From NCBI RefSeq assembly GCF_000209655.1, contig NC_015458.1:2914001-2978000 (forward strand): a stretch of DNA of 64,000 bases, read 5' to 3'. Positions within the stretch are counted from its first letter, which is position 1. Every line of letters starts with the position of its first letter. The position numbers were made by a program, and so were the translations under genes. Shown here piece by piece: positions 34,515-43,007 of the stretch. The DNA is from Pusillimonas sp. T7-7 (GTDB lineage: Bacteria; Pseudomonadota; Gammaproteobacteria; Burkholderiales; Burkholderiaceae_B). The notes below the pieces were generated by a model. The model was given only the letters and a program-made list of their open reading frames with translations, had not been told where the DNA came from and made no database searches.

Positions 34515-35234
34515 ATGTCTACCACGCCTTTGACAGCCGCCCCGCGCAGCAAGACACTCAGCGGACATGCCTTGAGCCAGCTCAAGGAGCTGCTGCTCAG
34601 CGGGCAGGTCATGCCGGGGCAGCTTTTATCCCTGCGCACTACAGCTGAAGCCCTGGGTATCAGCGTCATGCCCGTACGGGAAGCGGTGGCACAACTGGTC
34701 GGTGAGCAGGCCCTGGAGGTCACGCCCAACCGTTCTGTGCGTGTGCCGGTATTAAGCGTCGAGCAATTTACGGAAGTCACCAATATTCGACTCGAAATCG
34801 AGGGCTATGCCGTGCAGCAAGCCGCCCTGGCAGCTCCCGGCCCACTGATAACCCGCCTGCGTAAACTCAATACCCGGCTTGCACGCGAAATGGAAGCCGC
34901 CAATCTGGACAGTGCCACCGTTGTCATGCTGAATAAAGAACTGCACTTCCAGGTGTATCAGACGGCCAACATGCCTTTGCTGTTACGCATGATAGAAAGC
35001 CTGTGGCTACGCATAGGTCCCATACTCAACTACGACATTCATGCCGGTTCAGAGCGGACCATAAAAAAAACGGCGTACGAGCATCACACCCGGTTGATCG
35101 ATGCGCTTGAATCCCGCGATGCCCAGGCTGCCAGGCAGGCTTTGCAAAGCGACATCAAAAGCGCCTACCAGCACATTCTTGAAAAGCAGTATCCACGGGC
35201 TGGCAAGACTAGGCGCCCAGGGCTTGGCGCCTAG
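34515..35234 (+). CDS. GntR family regulator, FCD (FadR-like) subfamily
   Basis: The protein has 239 residues. The winged helix is at about 15-75 (LLSGQVMPGQLLSLRTTAEA, then ISVMPVREAVAQL), and the helical FCD ligand domain from 85 includes the metal-binding type segments VVMLNKELHFQVYQTA and YEHHTRLIDALESRD. FCD members respond to organic acids. It is divergent from SDR-BKACE and probably controls it, and perhaps also the dehydrogenase operon ending at 35288. Confidence 0.92.
   Translation: MSTTPLTAAPRSKTLSGHALSQLKELLLSGQVMPGQLLSLRTTAEALGISVMPVREAVAQLVGEQALEVTPNRSVRVPVLSVEQFTEVTNIRLEIEGYAVQQAALAAPGPLITRLRKLNTRLAREMEAANLDSATVVMLNKELHFQVYQTANMPLLLRMIESLWLRIGPILNYDIHAGSERTIKKTAYEHHTRLIDALESRDAQAARQALQSDIKSAYQHILEKQYPRAGKTRRPGLGA
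35209..35234. terminator. hairpin at the 3' end of the GntR gene
   Basis: CTAGGCGCC and its complement (9-base arms, 8-base loop) include the last codons and the TAG stop of the gene. It lies 53 bases from the end of the convergent lpdA gene and may stop both transcripts, although no U tract is present. Confidence 0.45.
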
Positions 35235-35287
35235 CATTCAGCCAGTTCGGGCCCCAACGCGATCTTCTTGAATAGTGTTAACAGGCC

Positions 35288-36679
35288 CTAATAATGCAGG
35301 CCCCGTCCGTAGGCTGACAGCACGGCTTCGTGCATCGCCTCGGACTGCGTCGGATGCGGAAAGATCGTGTGCATCAATTCGGCTTCGGTGGTCTCGAGCT
35401 CAGTAGCCACCACGTAGCCCTGAATCATCTCGGTCACCTCATCGCCCACCATATGGGCGCCGATCAGTTCGCCGCTGTCAGCATCAAAAACAACCTTGAC
35501 GAAACCATCGGTCTCGCCCAGGGCGATGGCCTTGCCATTGGCCGCAAACGGAAACTTGCCCACACGGACCGGGCGACCCGCATCTCGCGCCTGTTGCTCG
35601 GTCAGCCCTACATGAGCAACCTGCGGATGGCTATAGGTGCAGGCAGGAATACGGTTCACATCTATGGGCTGCGGTTGCAGCCCGGCAATTTTTTCTATGC
35701 AAACCATCGCTTCGTGTGAGGCCTTGTGCGCCAGCCAGGGGGCGCCTGCCACGTCTCCAATGGCATAAACACCCGGCTCACCGGTTGCGCCATAACTGTC
35801 CGTGACGATGTGGCTTTTTTCTACCCTGACACCCGTGCCTTCAAGGCCCAGCCCTTCGACATTACCGACAATGCCTGCGGCAACCAGAACGACCTCGACA
35901 TCGATCTCTTTGCTGCCTGTGCCATCCAGCTTGATGTTCCAGCCCCCGGCGTGCCTTTGCTTGCCGGCGATGCCGCTGCCCAGATGCAGCGTCATGCCTT
36001 GCTTGCGCAGCGCCTGAGCAACGTAATCAGAGACTTCAGCGTCTTCCACCGGCAGCACGCGATCGGCCATCTCGACAACGTGTACCTCTACGCCCAGGGC
36101 ATGATAGAAGCTGGCGAATTCAATGCCGATCGCGCCTGCACCCACCACCAGCATGCTTTTGGGCAAGCGCGATGGCGTCAATGCTTCGCGGTAGTACCAC
36201 ACGCTATCAGCTTGCGCATCCAACCCCGGCAAGGACCGCGCACGCGCGCCGGTAGCCAGCACAATATGCTTGGCGGCAACATGGGTTTCGGCCGACCCGC
36301 TGGTGATGGACAAACGCCCCCGCCCCGCCAGACGGGCATGGCCATTGATGACCGTAATGCCGTTCTTCTTCATCAAATGGCCCACCCCGCGCTGCAACTG
36401 TGCCGCTACCTTGCGGGATCGGGCTACGATAGCCTGCAGATCAGGCTCGGGCTCAGCCGCCTTGATGCCGAACTGGCTTGCCTGGCGCATCAGGCGCAAG
36501 ACATCAGCCGAACGCAGCATCGCCTTGGTAGGTATGCAACCCCAGTTCAAGCATATGCCGCCCAGTTCTGATTTCTCGACGATGGCGGTACGCAAGCCTA
36601 GCTGGGCGGCTCGGATCGCCGCCACATAGCCTCCAGGCCCCGCACCCACAACAACGACATCATAATTTTCTACTTTCAT
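35288..36679 (-). CDS. lpdA: dihydrolipoyl dehydrogenase (E3)
   Basis: The protein has 463 residues. The FAD motif is GAGPGGYVAAIRAAQLG, the redox-active disulfide is in GGICLNWGCIPTKAML, the NAD motif is VGAGAIGIEFASFYHALG, and the C-terminal catalytic pair is in HTIFPHPTQSEAMHEA. It reoxidises lipoamide of the E2 encoded next to it. It has no N-terminal lipoyl domain. It is the last gene of the ten-gene operon beginning at 46495, with a 9-base spacing from E2. Confidence 0.95.
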   Translation of the reverse strand: MKVENYDVVVVGAGPGGYVAAIRAAQLGLRTAIVEKSELGGICLNWGCIPTKAMLRSADVLRLMRQASQFGIKAAEPEPDLQAIVARSRKVAAQLQRGVGHLMKKNGITVINGHARLAGRGRLSITSGSAETHVAAKHIVLATGARARSLPGLDAQADSVWYYREALTPSRLPKSMLVVGAGAIGIEFASFYHALGVEVHVVEMADRVLPVEDAEVSDYVAQALRKQGMTLHLGSGIAGKQRHAGGWNIKLDGTGSKEIDVEVVLVAAGIVGNVEGLGLEGTGVRVEKSHIVTDSYGATGEPGVYAIGDVAGAPWLAHKASHEAMVCIEKIAGLQPQPIDVNRIPACTYSHPQVAHVGLTEQQARDAGRPVRVGKFPFAANGKAIALGETDGFVKVVFDADSGELIGAHMVGDEVTEMIQGYVVATELETTEAELMHTIFPHPTQSEAMHEAVLSAYGRGLHY

Positions 36680-36688
36680 GCGAGCTGC

Positions 36689-37951
36689 TCAGATAAGGGC
36701 GGACAAGGGATTTTCGATGACAGATTTGAAAATACCCAGCCATTTTGCCGCCAACGCACCATCGATGGCGCGATGATCCACCGACAGCGTCACGGTCATG
36801 AGCGAGGCAATGCCCAGCGCTCCGTCAATCACGGCCGGCCGCTGCTCGAATCCTCCGACGGCAAGAATGGCTGCCTGAGGAGGATTGATGATGGCGGCAA
36901 ATTCCTGAACGCCATACATGCCCAGATTGCTGACGGTAAAGCTGCCGCCCTGATACTCTTGCGGCGCAAGCTTGCCTTCACGCGCCCGGTGCGCCAGGTC
37001 GGCAATATCGAGGCTGACGACGGACAGGGACTTGGTATCGACCCCTTTCACCACCGGCGTGATCAGCCCAGTGGGCGTCGAGACGGCCACCGATATGTCG
37101 ATATCGCTGTAGTGGCGCAAGGCGGATTCAGTCCAGCTTACGTTCATCTCGGGAAGCTGGCGCAAAGCCGCGGCCACAGCCTTCACAATGATGTCGTTGA
37201 CAGAAACCTTGCGCGCGCCTGACTGGTTGATTTGCTTGCGCATGGCCAGCAATGCATCCATGCGACAGTCGGCACGCAGATAAAAATGCGGAACGGTCTG
37301 TTTGCTTTCGCTCAAGCGACGTGCAATCGTGCGGCGCATGCTGGTATGCGGGACATCGGTATAAGACTGTGTCTGCCCTGCCGCCGGAGCGACAGCAGCC
37401 TGGGCCGGCGCGCCGGCAACCGCCGTCGCAGGCGCGGCAGGCTGTGCTGCCAGCACATCACGCTTGACAACACGACCCTGTGGGCCGCTGCCCTTCAAGC
37501 CCGACAGGTCTATACCCGCATCGCGCGCCAGGCGCTTGGCCAGCGGGCTGGCAAATATTCGCTCGTGCTTGCCCGCTGCCGCAGCCGTCGCGATGGGAGC
37601 CGGCTCCTGAACAGTAGGCCGGGCATCGGTGTCGCCACTTGTTACCGCATTGGCTTCGTCACCTGCGTCGGCGCTCTCGGACAATAGCGCAGCAATATCC
37701 ACGCTCTTTTCTCCGGGTGCGAACAAAGCGGCAATAGGCGTGCCCACCTCTACTTCCTTGCCGGCCTGAACTAGTATCTTGCCCAGCACGCCGGACTGCT
37801 CTGCATTGAACTCAATGACGGCTTTCTCGGTTTCGATTTCCGCCAGGCAATCGCCCTGTGCGACGGCATCCCCTTCCTGCTTGGTCCAGGAAACGATCAC
37901 CGCGGAATCAGTATTGGCAGCCACTTCGGGCATACGTATCAGAGTCGCCAT
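36689..37951 (-). CDS. dihydrolipoamide acyltransferase (E2 of a 2-oxoacid or acetoin dehydrogenase)
   Basis: The start at ATG 37951 (420 residues) is chosen because an AAGGA lies nine bases upstream, and it falls one base after the VOC stop. One lipoyl domain with the lipoylated Lys in EIETEKAVIEF is followed by an acidic/Ala linker, a peripheral-subunit-binding domain (ASPLAKRLARDAGIDLSGLK) and the catalytic domain ending in VDHRAIDGALAAKWL. It carries the acyl group from E1 to CoA. The single lipoyl domain fits acetoin or branched-chain-type complexes better than the pyruvate complex. Confidence 0.92.
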   Translation of the reverse strand: MATLIRMPEVAANTDSAVIVSWTKQEGDAVAQGDCLAEIETEKAVIEFNAEQSGVLGKILVQAGKEVEVGTPIAALFAPGEKSVDIAALLSESADAGDEANAVTSGDTDARPTVQEPAPIATAAAAGKHERIFASPLAKRLARDAGIDLSGLKGSGPQGRVVKRDVLAAQPAAPATAVAGAPAQAAVAPAAGQTQSYTDVPHTSMRRTIARRLSESKQTVPHFYLRADCRMDALLAMRKQINQSGARKVSVNDIIVKAVAAALRQLPEMNVSWTESALRHYSDIDISVAVSTPTGLITPVVKGVDTKSLSVVSLDIADLAHRAREGKLAPQEYQGGSFTVSNLGMYGVQEFAAIINPPQAAILAVGGFEQRPAVIDGALGIASLMTVTLSVDHRAIDGALAAKWLGIFKSVIENPLSALI

Positions 37952-37952
37952 A

Positions 37953-38438
37953 TCAGGCATTCCTTTGCTGCAGATCAGTACGATAGGATGAGATATCTTC
38001 GTACTGAACCAGTTCCAACACATTGCCTTCCGGATCCCGGCAAAAAGCCAGATAGACCCCGGGACGCACCTCTACCCGCTTGTCTCCGGTCATGAACGCC
38101 GTGCCTTCCTGCAAAAGCCGGGCAATGGCGGCATTGATGTCTTCGATGATGAACGTCAGGTATACCGCGTTTGGCTTATCCAGAATGAAGGCTGCTGGCT
38201 CTTGCGCCGGTACAGGCGTGGCAGGGGCAAGCAGCTTGACCCGTTCACCATTCGAGGTTTGCAGCCGTACAACGGTATAGCCGCCGGCCGACAAACCCGA
38301 TTCCGCCGACTTGTCGGCCGGGACCTGGTATTCGCTGATAAAGGTGAAGCCCAGAACCTGTTCGTAGAAGTGGCGCAGGCGGGGCAGATCGCGGCAGGCT
38401 ATGCCGACTTCCAGCGGCGATGTCATTTCCAGTGTCAT
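37953..38438 (-). CDS. VOC family protein (glyoxalase/bleomycin-resistance fold)
   Basis: The start at ATG 38438 has the Shine-Dalgarno AAGGAG; the product is 161 residues. The vicinal-oxygen-chelate beta-alpha repeats begin with LEVGIACRDLPRLRHFYEQVLGF. A likely metal-binding Glu lies in GNVLELVQYED near the C-terminus. The gene sits between E1 and E2 within a tightly packed operon, which is unusual for 2-oxoacid dehydrogenase loci. It might isomerise, decarboxylate or detoxify a dicarbonyl intermediate; this is inference. Confidence 0.87.
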   Translation of the reverse strand: MTLEMTSPLEVGIACRDLPRLRHFYEQVLGFTFISEYQVPADKSAESGLSAGGYTVVRLQTSNGERVKLLAPATPVPAQEPAAFILDKPNAVYLTFIIEDINAAIARLLQEGTAFMTGDKRVEVRPGVYLAFCRDPEGNVLELVQYEDISSYRTDLQQRNA

Positions 38439-38448
38439 GGTTTTCTCC

Positions 38449-40650
38449 TTAGGCTTGGTCACTGCCGGCGCCCTGCGCCCGCATGCATTCTTGCAGGCCA
38501 ATCACGACCTCTTCGGTACGGGCGCATGCTGCACGCTCAAGCACCTTGCTGATGCTCGGCGAAGCTTCGCCGCCCGTAACGCGTTGTACAGGCTGGTCCA
38601 GCCAGTCGAAATAGCGGCGCTGAATTTCATCCGACAGCCAGCCACCATACGAAGTGCCCTGCGCGCCCTGCTCCACAATCAGCACATTATTGGTTTTTTG
38701 TATGCTGGCGCCTATGGTGTCCCAATCTATGCTGGCACGGTCCAGCCAGCGCAAATCGATGACTTCGGCGTCCACGCCGGTTTGCTCGACCGCCTCCAGG
38801 CTATGCGCAACCATGGACAAGTACGTCAACACCGTCATGGCCTTGCCGCTACGGCGCACAGCCGCCTTGCCGAAGGGGATCTGGTAGTCAAGATCATCCA
38901 CCGGCGCCAAACCGCTGGATGCGTAAAGGTCTACATGTTCGATAACCAGTACCGGATCTTGCAAGGTCAGGGCAGCATTCATCAAGCCGATGTAGTCGAA
39001 AGGCGTGGAAGGCGCCACAATACGCCAGCCAGGGCTGGTAGCAAAAATTCCGGCAGGGTCCATCAAGTGCTGTGAGCCATAACCGCTGCCCATCGCCACC
39101 TTGCTGCGCAGAACCAGCGGCATATTGATATCTCCGCCAAACATGTGGCGCGCCTTGCCGATCTGATTGAACACCTGGTCGGCGGCAACCCACATGAAAT
39201 CCGGATACATGAACTCGACGACAGGCTTGAAACGACCGTCCATGGCCATCCCGCCCCCCAGGCCGGCAAATGCATTCTCGCTGATGGGCGTGCCCAGCAC
39301 CCGGTCGGGGAATCGGTCTTTCAAACCCCGCGTCGCCCCGTTGGTGCCGCCCTTCAGGCGGTGTACATCTTCACCCAGCACAACAACGCCGTCATCGGTT
39401 TCCATGCGGCGCGCCATCACATCGGCGACGACATCGATGAACTTGCGCTCTTCCAGGGCGCCCCGGAAGTCAGCTTGCTCTTCGGTACGTTCGCCGTCCA
39501 GTTCAGAGAGGTCGCCGCGTATGCCTACATCACGGAAATCGGCGCTGGGCCAGAGTTCGGGACGAATGCGTTTTTTGCCGCGCTTGCCATCAGGGTCAGC
39601 CTCGGTCAGGGCCGCCACCGCCTTCTTCATGGATGCCTGCATACGCTGGCGCAGCACCTCAATTTCCTTGGAGGAAATAAGCTTACGCGCGATCATTTGA
39701 TTGCCCAGAGCATCCAGTGGGTCGCGCTGGCGCCAGGCCTGTTCCTCTTCTTTGGTGCGATACCCGAAGGCGCTGCCGGGGAAGCCGCCGTTCTGGTGGA
39801 AGTACCGGTATACATCAGCCTCGATGATCGTGGGGCCATTGCCTGCGCGCATATGCTGCAAAGCCTGTTCCATGGCCATGTGCACGGCCAGGGGGTCCAT
39901 CCCGTCAACCTTCCAGCTGGGAATATTGAAGGCCTGTCCGCGTGCCGAAAGGCGTGGCTCTGCCGTGGCTTCCTCTACGTGGGTAGACACAGCATAGCGA
40001 TTGTTTTCGATAAAAAAGCACAGCGGCAGCTTCCAGGCCGCGGCCAGATTCATGGTTTCCAGTACTGAACCGATATTGACAGCACCGTCCCCAAAGTAGG
40101 TCACGGCCACAGCGTCGGTGCCCGCCTGCTTGTGCGCCCAGGCCGCCCCGGCTGCCAGCGGCACGCCGCCGCCAACAATCGCATTCGTGCCCAGCACACC
40201 GGCCTCGTCCCAGCGCAGGTGCATTGAGCCGCCACGACCGCGACAGAACCCTTGCGCCAGACCCATGATTTCCGCCAGGGTACGTTGCAATAAAGTATCT
40301 ATATCGGCGTTCGGTTCGAGCTTGGGGTCGATGCCGCCCGGTGTGACGTGAGCCAGTGCTTTGCTCAGGAACTGGTGATGGCCGCGATGCGACCCATTGA
40401 CCTGGTCCGCCGTAGTAAGAGAAACAATGGAGCCGGCCGCCCCACCTTCCTGGCCTATGCTGGAATGGGCCGGCCCATGCACCAGCCCCTCCATGGCCAG
40501 CTCGACCACGGTCTCTTCAAAGGCCCGGATAAGGTGCAAATGCGCAAGCAGCGTACCCAGCAGCTTCGGGTCGGCCTTCTTCCAGTCTTCTTTGGTGGCG
40601 CGCAGCTCAACCCATCGCGATGACGGGGAAAGTTCAATGATTTCAGGCAT
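38449..40650 (-). CDS. fused E1 alpha/beta subunit of a thiamine-diphosphate 2-oxoacid (or acetoin) dehydrogenase
   Basis: The ATG at 40650 has GGAG nine bases upstream; an earlier in-frame start would overlap the SDR gene. The product is 733 residues. The alpha-type half (about 1-350) carries the ThDP motif GDGAVNIGSVLETMNLAAAW...ENN. The beta-type half (from about 370) has FIDVVADVMARRMETDDGVVVLGEDV and the transketolase C domain. A single polypeptide replacing separate alpha and beta chains is known in Burkholderiales. The acyl donor is unknown: acetoin, a branched 2-oxo acid or another 2-oxo acid are all possible. Confidence 0.9.
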   Translation of the reverse strand: MPEIIELSPSSRWVELRATKEDWKKADPKLLGTLLAHLHLIRAFEETVVELAMEGLVHGPAHSSIGQEGGAAGSIVSLTTADQVNGSHRGHHQFLSKALAHVTPGGIDPKLEPNADIDTLLQRTLAEIMGLAQGFCRGRGGSMHLRWDEAGVLGTNAIVGGGVPLAAGAAWAHKQAGTDAVAVTYFGDGAVNIGSVLETMNLAAAWKLPLCFFIENNRYAVSTHVEEATAEPRLSARGQAFNIPSWKVDGMDPLAVHMAMEQALQHMRAGNGPTIIEADVYRYFHQNGGFPGSAFGYRTKEEEQAWRQRDPLDALGNQMIARKLISSKEIEVLRQRMQASMKKAVAALTEADPDGKRGKKRIRPELWPSADFRDVGIRGDLSELDGERTEEQADFRGALEERKFIDVVADVMARRMETDDGVVVLGEDVHRLKGGTNGATRGLKDRFPDRVLGTPISENAFAGLGGGMAMDGRFKPVVEFMYPDFMWVAADQVFNQIGKARHMFGGDINMPLVLRSKVAMGSGYGSQHLMDPAGIFATSPGWRIVAPSTPFDYIGLMNAALTLQDPVLVIEHVDLYASSGLAPVDDLDYQIPFGKAAVRRSGKAMTVLTYLSMVAHSLEAVEQTGVDAEVIDLRWLDRASIDWDTIGASIQKTNNVLIVEQGAQGTSYGGWLSDEIQRRYFDWLDQPVQRVTGGEASPSISKVLERAACARTEEVVIGLQECMRAQGAGSDQA

Positions 40651-40681
40651 GGGAGTCGTCTCCGGACGGATTAATTCGGGT

Positions 40682-41509
40682 TCAGATATAGCTGTAGGCA
40701 GACCAGCCGCCGTCGGCCACGGCAACGTGACCGTTGATGAATGAGGCATGCTCCGAGGCCAAAAAAAGGGCCAGCGTAGCGATCTCGTGCGGTTCGCCCA
40801 AGCGCCCCACAGGCGTGCGTCGGGTCAATACATCCAGGTCCATGCGGCCCGCCGCGACCAGTTCGTCAACCAGTGCCGTCTTTACATACCCGGGTGCGAT
40901 GGCATTGACCCTGACACCATGCCTGGCCCATTCAATGGCAAGCACTTTGGTCAGCATGGCGACCGCCGCCTTGCTGGTGCAATAGGCGGCCCGTTCGGGC
41001 GCGGCAATGGTGCCGTACATGGACGATATGTTAAGGATAACGCCGCTACCCTGTTCGACCATATATCGGCCGGCAGCCTGGGCGCAGTAGAAGACCCCGT
41101 TTACGTTGACGTCCATGGCTTTGCGCCAGTGCTCGCCGGAAAGCTCCAGCGTCGGCTGGTTCATGGAAATACCCGCGTTGTTCAGCAGAATGTCCAGGCG
41201 ACCGAAGGCCGCATGCGCTTCTCGGACAGCATGATGGACAGCGGATTCATCGTTGACCGCCGCAGCCCAGGCTTGTACCTGGACCCCCGGAAACTCTGCC
41301 TGCAAGGATGCGCAAGCTGCTTGCAGCGCTGTGTTGTCGATATCCAGCAACGCCAGGTGCGCGTCGCAGGCGGCGAACGCTCGCGCCATGGCCAGGCCAA
41401 TACCATTGCCCGCGCCGGTAATGAATACCACTTTGCCGGCGATGTCTTGAAACGACTTGCCTTGCGCAAGGCGGGCGAGCATTTCTGCAGCGATAGTTGT
41501 TTCAGTCAT
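40682..41509 (-). CDS. SDR family oxidoreductase
   Basis: The protein has 275 residues with a 20-residue N-terminal extension before the cofactor motif TGAGNGIGLAMAR. NNAG is in LNNAGISMNQPT, and the active site is in NISSMYGTIAAPERAAYCTSK. The start overlaps the livF stop by four bases (ATGA), tying it to the transporter, and E1 follows after 31 bases. A dehydrogenase step between uptake and the 2-oxoacid/acetoin dehydrogenase complex is therefore likely. Confidence 0.92.
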   Translation of the reverse strand: MTETTIAAEMLARLAQGKSFQDIAGKVVFITGAGNGIGLAMARAFAACDAHLALLDIDNTALQAACASLQAEFPGVQVQAWAAAVNDESAVHHAVREAHAAFGRLDILLNNAGISMNQPTLELSGEHWRKAMDVNVNGVFYCAQAAGRYMVEQGSGVILNISSMYGTIAAPERAAYCTSKAAVAMLTKVLAIEWARHGVRVNAIAPGYVKTALVDELVAAGRMDLDVLTRRTPVGRLGEPHEIATLALFLASEHASFINGHVAVADGGWSAYSYI

Positions 41510-42231
41510 ACGGCCAGCCAGTCTTTTAGCAGTTGTGGGTTGCCGGCCAGCTCATCGGGCGTACCTCGAAAGACGATCTTGCCATGCCCCAGCAAACATA
41601 CGGCGGTGGATATCTTCATGGCGATAGTCAGTTTCTGCTCAACCAGAATAACCGACACACCTTGCCTGTGGATATCCTGAATGGCTTCGCCCACGACAGT
41701 GACGTTCTTGGGCGCCAGACCTTCGGTCGGTTCATCGATCATGATCAGACGCGGGTTCCCCAATAAGGAGCGGCATATCGTGAGCATCTGCTGTTCTCCT
41801 CCGGACAAGTTGCCCGCCCGGGTATTGCGACGCTCTTTCAGACGCGGAAAGTAATCGAACATTTCTTCGATGGTCCATGCCGGAACACCATCACGCGTCT
41901 GCTGCATGCCCATGACGAGATTTTCATCGACCGTTAAATTGGCAAATACATCACGCTCTTCGGGCACATAAGCCATGCCGGCCCGGGCCACCGCATACGG
42001 CGGCGCGCCGGCTATGTCGCGCCCGCCGAACCGAACCTGACCCGAAGTAGGGGGTACAAGACCCATGATGGACTTGATCGTGGTCGAGCGCCCCGAACCA
42101 TTACGGCCCAGCAGGCTGACGACCTCGCCTTCTCCGACTTCAAACATTACGCCGTGGAGAATATGGCTTTTGCCATAGTGCACATGCAAATCCTGCACCG
42201 ATAGCAAAGGCGTTGCGCCTACCTCTGTCAT
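41506..42231 (-). CDS. livF: Liv-type ABC transporter ATP-binding protein (LivF) with Walker A Arg
   Basis: The protein has 241 residues. The signature LSGGEQQM and Walker B RLIMIDEPTEGL are normal, but the Walker A reads GRNGSGRST: the invariant Lys is Arg48, confirmed at the codon (CGC). The H-loop position is Gln (VILVEQK), as is usual in LivF. An Arg in the P-loop normally weakens ATP hydrolysis, so this site may be degenerate while the LivG partner works. The start overlaps the livG stop by four bases. Confidence 0.92.
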   Translation of the reverse strand: MTEVGATPLLSVQDLHVHYGKSHILHGVMFEVGEGEVVSLLGRNGSGRSTTIKSIMGLVPPTSGQVRFGGRDIAGAPPYAVARAGMAYVPEERDVFANLTVDENLVMGMQQTRDGVPAWTIEEMFDYFPRLKERRNTRAGNLSGGEQQMLTICRSLLGNPRLIMIDEPTEGLAPKNVTVVGEAIQDIHRQGVSVILVEQKLTIAMKISTAVCLLGHGKIVFRGTPDELAGNPQLLKDWLAV

Positions 42232-43007
42232 GCCTTTACCTCCGTGCCCAGATAAGCTTCCTGGACTTGTGCATTGTTGCGGATCTCATCCGGCGTCCCG
42301 GTGGCGATGATTTTTCCATAAACCAGCACGCTGATCCGGTCGCTCAAGGAAAACACGACTTCCATGTCATGTTCTACCAGCATCAATGATCGCCCTGCCG
42401 ACAGCTCGCGTATCAAGCCTACGGTGTACTCGGTTTCCTCGCGAGACATGCCGGCCATGGGCTCGTCCAGCAGCAGGACCTGCGGTTCCGATGCCAGCGA
42501 CATGCCTATTTCCAAAGAGCGCTGCTCGGAATACGACAGCTCGCCTCCCAGCGTGTCGCGGCATCGCGTCAACCGGACCCGCTCGAGCAGAGCGTCGGTT
42601 TCTTGAGTGATTTTGTGCACAGCCGAAATACGCTTCCAGAAGTTGTACTCCAATCCGTGACGGCGCATGACGCCGAAACGCAGATTTTCGAACACACTGA
42701 GACCTGGAAAAATATTGGTGATCTGGAACGAGCGCGCCATGCCCAATCGGTTGATGACACGAGCATCCAGGCCGTGTATGGGATTTCCGTGCAGGTGAAT
42801 CTCACCGGAGGACGGACGAAACTGCCCCGAAATCAGATGAAACAAGGTGGATTTTCCGGCGCCATTGGGCCCAATAATGGCGTGACGTTCGCCCTGGCGC
42901 AAATCCAGGTCCACCCCTCGAATGATATGCGCCTCGCCAAACGACTTATGCACATCGCGCAAGGTCAGCACCGTCATATTGCCTGTACTGTTTGTTGAAT
43001 GGTTCAT
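42228..43007 (-). CDS. livG: Liv-type ABC transporter ATP-binding protein (LivG)
   Basis: The protein has 259 residues. Walker A is GPNGAGKST, the signature reads LSYSEQRSLEIG (Ser in place of the usual second Gly), Walker B is VLLLDEPMAGMS, and the switch His is in LVEHDMEVVFSLSD. The start overlaps the livM stop by one base. It pairs with the Arg-containing LivF. Confidence 0.93.
   Translation of the reverse strand: MNHSTNSTGNMTVLTLRDVHKSFGEAHIIRGVDLDLRQGERHAIIGPNGAGKSTLFHLISGQFRPSSGEIHLHGNPIHGLDARVINRLGMARSFQITNIFPGLSVFENLRFGVMRRHGLEYNFWKRISAVHKITQETDALLERVRLTRCRDTLGGELSYSEQRSLEIGMSLASEPQVLLLDEPMAGMSREETEYTVGLIRELSAGRSLMLVEHDMEVVFSLSDRISVLVYGKIIATGTPDEIRNNAQVQEAYLGTEVKA

Noticed and set aside
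40651..40749. 33-residue N-terminal extension of the fused E1 protein
   Set aside because: It would overlap the SDR coding end by 68 bases, and a good ribosome-binding site precedes ATG 40650.
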